Source: Ptiloglossa arizonensis (Eukaryota > Arthropoda > Insecta > Hymenoptera > Colletidae). Taken from it: a stretch of DNA of 64,000 nt. How positions within the stretch are numbered: position 1 is the stretch's first letter; every line of letters starts with the position of its first letter. Below, piece by piece: positions 56,812-64,000 of the stretch. Below the pieces are notes generated by a model. That model had not been told where the DNA came from. It saw only the letters and a program-made list of their open reading frames with translations, and searched no databases. The translations under genes and the position numbers were made by a program. The stretch lies in contig NW_027478457.1 of assembly GCF_051014685.1 (NCBI RefSeq), positions 559,553 through 623,552 of the forward strand. Direction: 5' to 3'.

Positions 56812-58758
56812 CTGAAAGTAGAAACTCGCCCGATTACAACGGTATGTGTATTTCTTCCCTAGCCCGTTCTAGTTAAGCGTTTGGAGCAGCAGAATTGCGA
56901 ACAATTTGTTCTCTTCTCAACCATTTCTTAGCTTCCAACTCCCATATCTCGCGAACGGATTGACCCAACCCAAAAATTCCTATTGCATTTGAAAGTAGAA
57001 ACTCGCCCGATTACAACGGTACGCGTATTTTTCCACTAGGCCATTCTGGTTAAGCGATTGGAGCAGCAGAAGTGCGTAAAATTTGTTGTCTTGTCAACCA
57101 TTTCTTAGTTTCAAAGTCCCATATCTCGCGAACGGATTGACCTAACCCAAAAATTCCTATTGTGACTGAAGGTAGAAACTCGCCCGATTACAACGGTAGG
57201 CGTATTTTTCCCCTAGGCCATTCTGGTTAAGCGTTTGGAGCAGCAGAATTGCGAAAAATTTGTTGTCTTCTCAACCATTTCTTAGATTCAAAGTCCCATA
57301 TCTCGCGAACGGATTGACCAAACCCAAAAATTCCTTTTGCGTCTGAAAGTAGAAACTCGCCCGATTACAACGGTATGCGTATTTTCTCCCTAGGCCATTC
57401 TGGTTAAGCGTCTGGAGCAGCAGAATTGCGAGAAATTTGTTGTCTTCTCAACCATTTCTTGGCTTCAAACTCCCATATCTCGCGAACGGATTGACCTAAC
57501 CCAAAAATTGCTGTTGCATCTGAAAGTAGAAACTCGCCCGATTACAAACGTATGTGTATTTTTTCCCTAGGCCATTCTAGTTAAGCGATTGGCGCAGCAG
57601 AATTGCGAAAAATTTTTTGTCTTCTCAACCATTTCTTAGCTTCAAACTCCCATATCTCGCGAACGGATTGACCTAACCCAAAAATTCCTATTGCATTTGA
57701 AAGTAGAAACTCGCCCGATTACAACGGTACGTGAATTTTTCCCCTAGGCCATTCTAGTTAAGCGATTGGCGCAGCAGAATTGCGAAAAATTTGTTGTCTT
57801 CTCAACCATTTCTTAGATTCAAAGTCCCATATCTCGCGAACGGATTGACCAAACCCAAAAATTCCTTCTGCGTCTGAAAGTAGAAACTCGCCCGATTACA
57901 ACGGTATGCGTATTTTTTCCCTGGGCCATTCTGGTTAAGCGTTTGGAGCAGCAGAATTGCGAAAAATTGTTTGCCTTCTCAACCATTTCTTGGCTTCAAA
58001 CTCCCATATCTCTTGAACGGATTGACCTAACCCAAAAATTCCTATTGCATCTGAAAGAAGAAACTCCCCCGATTACAACGGTATGTGTATTTTTTCCCTA
58101 GGCCATTCTGTTTAAGCGTTTGGAGCAGCAGAATTGCGAAAAATTTTTTGCCTTCTCAACCATTTCTTGGCTTCAAACTCCCATATCCCGCGAACGGATT
58201 GACCTAACCCAAAAATTGCTGTTGCGTCTGAAAGTAGAAACTCGCCCGATTACAACGGTATGTGTATTTTTTCCCTAGGCCATTCTGGTTAAGCGTTTGG
58301 AGCAGCAGAATTGCGAAAAATTTGTTGTCCTCTCAACCATTTCTTAGATTCAAAGTCCCATATCTCGCGAACGGATTGACCAAACCCAAAAATTCCTTCT
58401 GCGTCTGAAAGTAGAAACTCGCCCGATTACAACGGTATGTGTATTTTCTCCCTAGGCCATTCTGGTTAAGCGTCTGGAGCAGCAGAATTGCGAAAAATTT
58501 TTTGTCTTCTCAACCATTTCTTAGCTTCAAAGTCCCATATCTCGCGAACGGATTGACCTAACCCAAAAATTCCTATTGTGACTGAAAGTAGAAACTCGCC
58601 CGATTACAACGGTAGGCGTATTTTTCCCCTAGGCCGTTCTGGTTAAGCGTTTGGAGCAGCAGAATTGCGAAAAATTTTTTGCCTTCTCAACCATTTCTTG
58701 GCTTCAAACTCCCACATCTCGCGAACGGATTGACCTAACCCAAAAATTCCTGGTGCGT
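56812..58758. repeat. Second undecamer family (1,947 bp), copy 1
   Basis: Markers are TTTCTTCCCTAGCCCGTTCTAG, GTGCGTAAAATTTG, GACTGAAGGTAG, CGGTAGGCG, TTACAAACGTATG, GGTACGTGAATTTTTCC and CATATCTCTTGAACGG. All recur 1,947 bp later as far as about 58150 (against 60097). The last three to four monomers differ between copies. Confidence 0.83.
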
Positions 58759-60705
58759 CTGAAAGTAGAAACTCGCCCGATTACAACGGTATGTGTATTT
58801 CTTCCCTAGCCCGTTCTAGTTAAGCGTTTGGAGCAGCAGAATTGCGAACAATTTGTTCTCTTCTCAACCATTTCTTAGCTTCCAACTCCCATATCTCGCG
58901 AACGGATTGACCCAACCCAAAAATTCCTATTGCATTTGAAAGTAGAAACTCGCCCGATTACAACGGTACGCGTATTTTTCCCCTAGGCCATTCTGGTTAA
59001 GCGATTGGTGCAGCAGAAGTGCGTAAAATTTGTTGTCTTGTCAACCATTTCTTAGTTTCAAAGTCCCATATCTCGCGAACGGATTGACCTAACCCAAAAA
59101 TTCCTATTGTGACTGAAGGTAGAAACTCGCCCGATTACAACGGTAGGCGTATTTTTCCCCTAGGCCATTCTGGTTAAGCGTTTGGAGCAGCAGAATTGCG
59201 AAAAATTTGTTGTCTTCTCAACCATTTCTTAGATTCAAAGTCCCATATCTCGCGAACGGATTGACCAAACCCAAAAATTCCTTCTGCGTCTGAAAGTAGA
59301 AACTCGCCCGATTACAACGGTATGTGTATTTTCTCCCTAGGCCATTCTGGTTAAGCGTCTGGAGCAGCAGAATTGCGAAAAATTTGTTGTCTTCTCAACC
59401 ATTTCTTGGCTTCAAACTCCCATATCTCGCGAACGGATTGACCTAACCCAAAAATTGCTGTTGCATCTGAAAGTAGAAACTCGCCCGATTACAAACGTAT
59501 GTGTATTTTTTCCCTAGGCCATTCTAGTTAAGCGATTGACGCAGCAGAATTGCGAAAAATTTTTTGTCTTCTCAACCATTTCTTAGCTTCAAACTCCCAT
59601 ATCTCGCGAACGGATTGACCTAACCCAAAAATTCCTATTGCATTTGAAAGTAGAAACTCGCCCTATTACAACGGTACGTGAATTTTTCCCCTAGGCCATT
59701 CTAGTTAAGCGATTGGCGCAGCAGAATTGCGAAAAATTTGTTGTCTTCTCAACCATTTCTTAGATTCAAAGTCCCATATCTCGCGAACGGATTGACCAAA
59801 CCCAAAAATTCCTTCTGCGTCTGAAAGTAGAAACTCGCCCGATTACAACGGTATGCGTATTTTTTCCCTGGGCCATTCTGGTTAAGCGTTTGGAGCAGCA
59901 GAATTGCGAAAAATTGTTTGCCTTCTCAACCATTTCTTGGCTTCAAACTCCCATATCTCTTGAACGGATTGACCTAACCCAAAAATTCCTATTGCATCTG
60001 AAAGAAGAAGCTCCCCCGATTACAACGGTATGTGTATTTTTTCCCTAGGCCATTCTGTTTAAGCGTTTGGAGCAGCAGAATTGCGAAAAATTTTTTGCCT
60101 TCTCAACCATTTCTTGGCTTCAAACTCCCACATCTCGCGAACGGATTGACCTAACCCAAAAATTCCTGGTGCGTCTGAAAGTAGAAACTCGCCCGATTAC
60201 AACGGTATGTGTATTTTTTCCCTAGCCCGTTCTAGTTAAGCGTTTGGAGCAGCAGAATTGCGAACAATTTGTTCTCTTCTCAACCATTTCTTAGCTTCCA
60301 ACTCCCATATCTCGCGAACGGATTGACCCAACCCAAAAATTCCTATTGCATTTGAAAGTAGAAACTCGCCCGATTACAACGGTACGCGTATTTTTCCCCT
60401 AGGCCATTCTGGTTAAGCGATTGGAGCAGCAGAAGTGCGTAAAATTTGTTGTCTTGTCAACCATTTCTTAGTTTCAAAGTCCCATATCTCGCGAACGGAT
60501 TGACCAAACCCAAAAATTCCTTCTGCGTCTGAAAGTAGAAACTCGCCCGATTACAACGGTATGCGTATTTTTTCCCTGGGCCATTCTGGTTAAGCGTTTG
60601 GAGCAGCAGAATTGCGAAAAATTGTTTGTCCTCTCAACCATTTCTTACATTCAAAGTCCCATATCTCGCGAACGGATTGACCAAACCCAAAAATTCCTTC
60701 TGCGT
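58759..60705. repeat. Second undecamer family, copy 2
   Basis: It matches copy 1 over about 7.5 monomers (for example GTGAATTTTT at 59678 against 57731; AGCCCGTTCTAG at 58808 against 56861). It has private GATTGGTGCAGC, GATTGACGCAGC and CGCCCTATTAC. After 60098 it runs into another AGCCCGTTCTAG monomer (60224), eight monomers after 58808. Confidence 0.82.
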
Positions 60706-63006
60706 CTGAAAGTAGAAACTCGCCCGATTACAACGGTATGTGTATTTTCTCCCTAGGCCATTCTGGTTAAGCGTCTGGAGCAGCAGAATTGCGAAAAATT
60801 TGTTGTCTTCTCAACCATTTCTTGGCTTCAAACTCCCATATCTCGCGAACGGATTGACCTAACCCAAAAATTGCTGTTGCATCTGAAAGTAGAAACCCGC
60901 CTGATTACAACGGTATGTGTATTTTTTCCCTAGGCCATTCTGGTTAAGCGTTTGGAGCAGCAGAATTGCGAAAAATTTTTTGTCTTCTCATCCATTTCTT
61001 AGCTTCAAACTCCCATATCTCGCGAACGGATTGACCTAACCCAAAAATTCCTATTGCATTTGAAAGTAGAAACTCGCCCGATTACAACGGTATGAGTATT
61101 TTTTCCCTAGGCCATTCTGGTTAAGCGTTTGGAGCACCAGAATTGCGAAAAATTTGTTGTCTTCTCAACCATTTCTTGGCTTCAAACTCCCATATCTCGC
61201 GAACGGATTGACCTAACCCAAAAATTGCTGTTGCGTCTGAAAGTAGAAACTCGCCCGATTACAACAGTATGTGTATTTTTTCCCTTGGCCATTCTGGTTA
61301 AGCGTTTGGAGCAGCAGAATTGCGAAAAATTTTTTGTCTTCTCAACCATTTCTTAGCTTCAAACTCCCATATCTCGCGAACGGATTGACCTAACCCAAAA
61401 ATTCCTATTGCATTTGAAAGTAGAAACTCGCCCGATTACAAAGGTACGTGTATTTTTCCCCTAGGCCATTCTAGTTAAGCGATTGGCGCAGCAGAATTGC
61501 GAAAAATTTGTTGTCTTCTCAACCATTTCTTAGATTCAAAGTCCCATATCTCGCGAACGGATTGACCAAACCCAAAAATTCCTTCTGCGTCTGAAAGTAG
61601 AAACTCGCCCGATTACAACGGTATGCGTATTTTTTCCCTGGGCCATTCTGGTTAAGCGTTTGGAGCAGCAGAATTGCGAAAAATTGTTTGTCCTCTCAAC
61701 CATTTCTTAGATTCAAAGTCCCATATCTCGCGAACGGATTGACCAAACCCAAAAATTCCTTCTGCGTCTGAAAGTAGAAACTCGCCCGATTACAACGGTA
61801 TGTGTATTTTCTCCCTAGGCCATTCTGGTTAAGCGTCTGGAGCAGCAGAATTGCGAAAAATTTGTTGTCTTCTCAACCATTTCTTGGCTTCAAACTCCCA
61901 TATCTCGCGAACGGATTGACCTAACCCAAAAATTGCTGTTGCATCTGAAAGTAGAAACCCGCCTGATTACAACGGTATGTGTATTTTTTCCCTAGGCCAT
62001 TCTGGTTAAGCGTTTGGAGCAGCAGAATTGCGAAAAATTTTTTGTCTTCTCATCCATTTCTTAGCTTCAAACTCCCATATCTCGCGAACGGATTGACCTA
62101 ACCCAAAAATTCCTATTGCATTTGAAAGTAGAAACTCGCCCGATTACAAAGGTATGAGTATTTTTTCCCTAGGCCATTCTGGTTAAGCGTTTGGAGCACC
62201 AGAATTGCGAAAAATTTGTTGTCTTCTCAACCATTTCTTGGCTTCAAACTCCCATATCTCGCGAACGGATTGACCTAACCCAAAAATTGCTGTTGCGTCT
62301 GAAAGTAGAAACTCGCCCGATTACAACGGTATGTGTATTTTTTCCCTTGGCCATTCTGGTTAAGCGTTTGGAGCAGCAGAATTGCGAAAAATTTTTTGTC
62401 TTCTCAACCATTTCTTAGCTTCAAACTCCCATATCTCGCGAACGGATTGACCTAACCCAAAAATTCCTATTGCATTTGAAAGTAGAAACTCGCCCGATTA
62501 CAACGGTACGTGTATTTTTCCCCTAGGCCATTCTAGTTAAGCGATTGGCGCAGCAGAATTGCGAAACATTTGTTGTCTTCTCAACCATTTCTTAGATTCA
62601 AAGTCCCATATCTCGCGAACGGATTGACCAAACCCAAAAATTCCTTCTGCGTCTGAAAGTAGAAACTCGCCCGATTACAACGGTATGCGTATTTTTTCCC
62701 TGGGCCATTCTGGTTAAGCGTTTGGAGCAGCAGAATTGCGAAAAATTGTTTGCCTTCTCAACCATTTCTTGGCTTCAAACTCCCATATCTCTTGAACGGA
62801 TTGACCTAACCCAAAAATTCCTATTGCATCTGAAAGAAAAAACTCCCCCGATTACAACGGTATGTGTATTTTTTCCCTAGGCCATTCTGTTTAAGCGTTT
62901 GGAGCAGCAGAATTGCGAAAAATTTTTTGCCTTCTCAACCATTTCTTGGCTTCAAACTCCCACATCTCGCGAACGGATTGACCTAACCCAAAAATTCCTG
63001 GTGCGT
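60706..63006. repeat. Return of the first undecamer family
   Basis: Thirteen monomers. The GGAGCACCAG monomers at 61129 and 62191 are six monomers apart as in 52564-54510. They carry TTTTCCCTTGGCC, GATTGGCGCAGC, CCTCTCAACC and GAAACCCGCCTG, and AAAGGTACG/AAAGGTATGAG is private. The last part (about 62653-63006) is the CATATCTCTTGAACGG and CCCACATC pair that leads into the second family. Confidence 0.8.
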
Positions 63007-64000
63007 CTGAAAGTAGAAACTCGCCCGATTACAACGGTATGTGTATTTCTTCCCTAGCCCGTTCTAGTTAAGCGTTTGGAGCAGCAGAATTGCGAACAAT
63101 TTGTTCTCTTCTCAACCATTTCTTAGCTTCCAACTCCCATATCTCGCGAACGGATTGACCCAACCCAAAAATTCCTATTGCATTTGAAAGTAGAAACTCG
63201 CCCGATTACAACGGTACGCGTATTTTTCCCCTAGGCCATTCTGGTTAAGCGATTGGAGCAGCAGAAGTGCGTAAAATTTGTTGTCTTGTCAACCATTTCT
63301 TAGTTTCAAAGTCCCATATCTCGCGAACGGATTGACCTAACCCAAAAATTCCTATTGTGACTGAAGGTAGAAACTCGCCCGATTACAACGGTCGGCGTAT
63401 TTTTCCCCTAGGCCATTCTGGTTAAGCGTTTGGAGCAGCAGAATTGCGAAAAATTTGTTGTCTTCTCAACCATTTCTTAGATTCAAAGTCCCATATCTCG
63501 CGAACGGATTGACCAAACCCAAAAATTCCTTCTGCGTCTGAAAGTAGAAACTCGCCCGATTACAACGGTATGTGTATTTTCTCCCTAGGCCATTCTGGTT
63601 AAGCGTCTGGAGCAGCAGAATTGCGAAAAATTTGTTGTCTTCTCAACCATTTCTTGGCTTCAAACTCCCATATCTCGCGAACGGTTTGACCTAACCCAAA
63701 AATTGCTGTTGCATCTGAAAGTAGAAACTCGCCCGATTACAAACGTATGTGTATTTTTTCCCTAGGCCATTCTAGTTAAGCGATTGGCGCAGCAGAATTG
63801 CGAAAAATTTTTTGTCTTCTCAACCATTTCTTAGCTTAAAACTCCCATATCTCGCGAACGGATTGACCTAACCCAAAAATTCCTATTGCATTTGAAAGTA
63901 GAAACTCGCCCGATTACAACGGTACGTGAATTTTTCCCCTAGGCCATTCTAGTTAAGCGATTGGCGCAGCAGAATTGCGAAAAATTTGTTGTCTTCTCAA
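63007..64000. repeat. Second undecamer family, copy 3, cut by window end
   Basis: It matches 58759-59752 at an offset of 4,248 bp (24 monomers): AGCCCGTTCTAG at 63056 and GGTACGTGAATTTTT at 63922. Private changes are GGTCGGCG, CGGTTTGACC and CTTAAAACTCCC. The array continues beyond the window. Confidence 0.85.

Larger units (their letters stand above)
1..64000. repeat. 177-bp satellite DNA array filling the window
   Basis: The start of the monomer (CTGAAAGTAGAAACTCGCC or a close variant) recurs every 177 bp from position 1 to 63892, always in the same orientation. There are 361 full monomers and a 109-bp partial one. The consensus is about 41% GC. Well-conserved blocks include GATTACAACGGTA (about monomer positions 21-33), GAGCAGCAGAA (73-83) and CATATCTCGCGAACGGAT (132-149). 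Monomers differ at recurring diagnostic sites that define subtypes, and ordered sets of subtypes repeat as HORs. No unique or transposon-like stretch interrupts the array and both ends are cut inside it. The monomer length is close to nucleosome-plus-linker, as in many centromeric satellites; a centromeric role here is inference. I do not recognise the satellite family or the species. Confidence 0.99.

Noticed and set aside
52633..62418. Plus-strand 75-codon ORFs beginning MEHQNCEKF (52633, 53695, 54580, 55642, 61129, 62191).
   Set aside because: They are created by one HOR-specific change (GGAGCACCAG) that provides the context for an ATG-equivalent frame in the repeat, and they end at the next CTTAG monomer. 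Repeat shadows, not genes.
1..64000. Regular direct repeats considered as a CRISPR array.
   Set aside because: The whole 177-bp unit is repeated with no unique spacers between short repeats, and there are no cas genes.
1..64000. Transposable element or LTR/integrase remnants embedded in the array.
   Set aside because: No phase jump larger than one base is present, no target-site duplications are seen, and no long ORF exists. Apparent breaks are all whole-monomer gains or losses between satellite subtypes.

Overview
The whole 64-kb window is one uninterrupted eukaryotic-type satellite DNA array. I see no gene, RNA gene, transposon or other unique sequence anywhere in it. The repeat unit is a 177-bp monomer of about 41% GC. 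Taking position 1 as the phase origin, 361 complete head-to-tail monomers fit, followed by a 109-bp partial one (63892-64000). All are in the same orientation, and the array runs off both ends. Phase is almost perfectly kept: I find only eight indel events, net -6 bp over 360 monomers. A nucleosome-length monomer, multi-layered higher-order repeats (HORs) and the absence of insertions suggest a centromeric or pericentromeric/heterochromatic array from a long-read assembly. The species cannot be read from the sequence.

Layout. (1) 1-7610: an 885-bp pentameric HOR (monomer types A-B-C-D-E), nine units, one of them a disrupted trimer (3541-4071). (2) 5488-17521: a 6,017-bp block of 34 monomers present twice in tandem with no difference found at any place I compared. 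Each copy contains a tandem pair of 1,416-bp octamers. (3) 17522-26372: a mosaic of chimeric monomers with 10-, 9- and 7-monomer spacings. The part at 22.5-26.4 kb is the least homogenised of the window. (4) 26373-47784: two pentamers, a 10-mer and its shortened 6-mer, then two macro-repeat units (30975-38584 and 38585-47784). The second unit has gained a tandem 10-mer (1,769 bp) and lost two monomers. (5) 47785-52563: another mosaic. (6) 52564-64000: 11-monomer (1,947-bp) HORs with an inner 6+5 arrangement, plus a 24-monomer (4,248-bp) recurrence reaching the window end.

The most interesting functional lead is on the minus strand. Nearly every monomer carries a motif matching eight of the nine fixed positions of the mammalian CENP-B box (NTTCGNNNNANNCGGGN). 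One monomer (49683-49699) matches all nine, and specific monomer subtypes lose the TTCG core. Open reading frames of 61-93 codons exist only because 177 is 3 x 59, so frame is kept from monomer to monomer. I treat none of them as genes.
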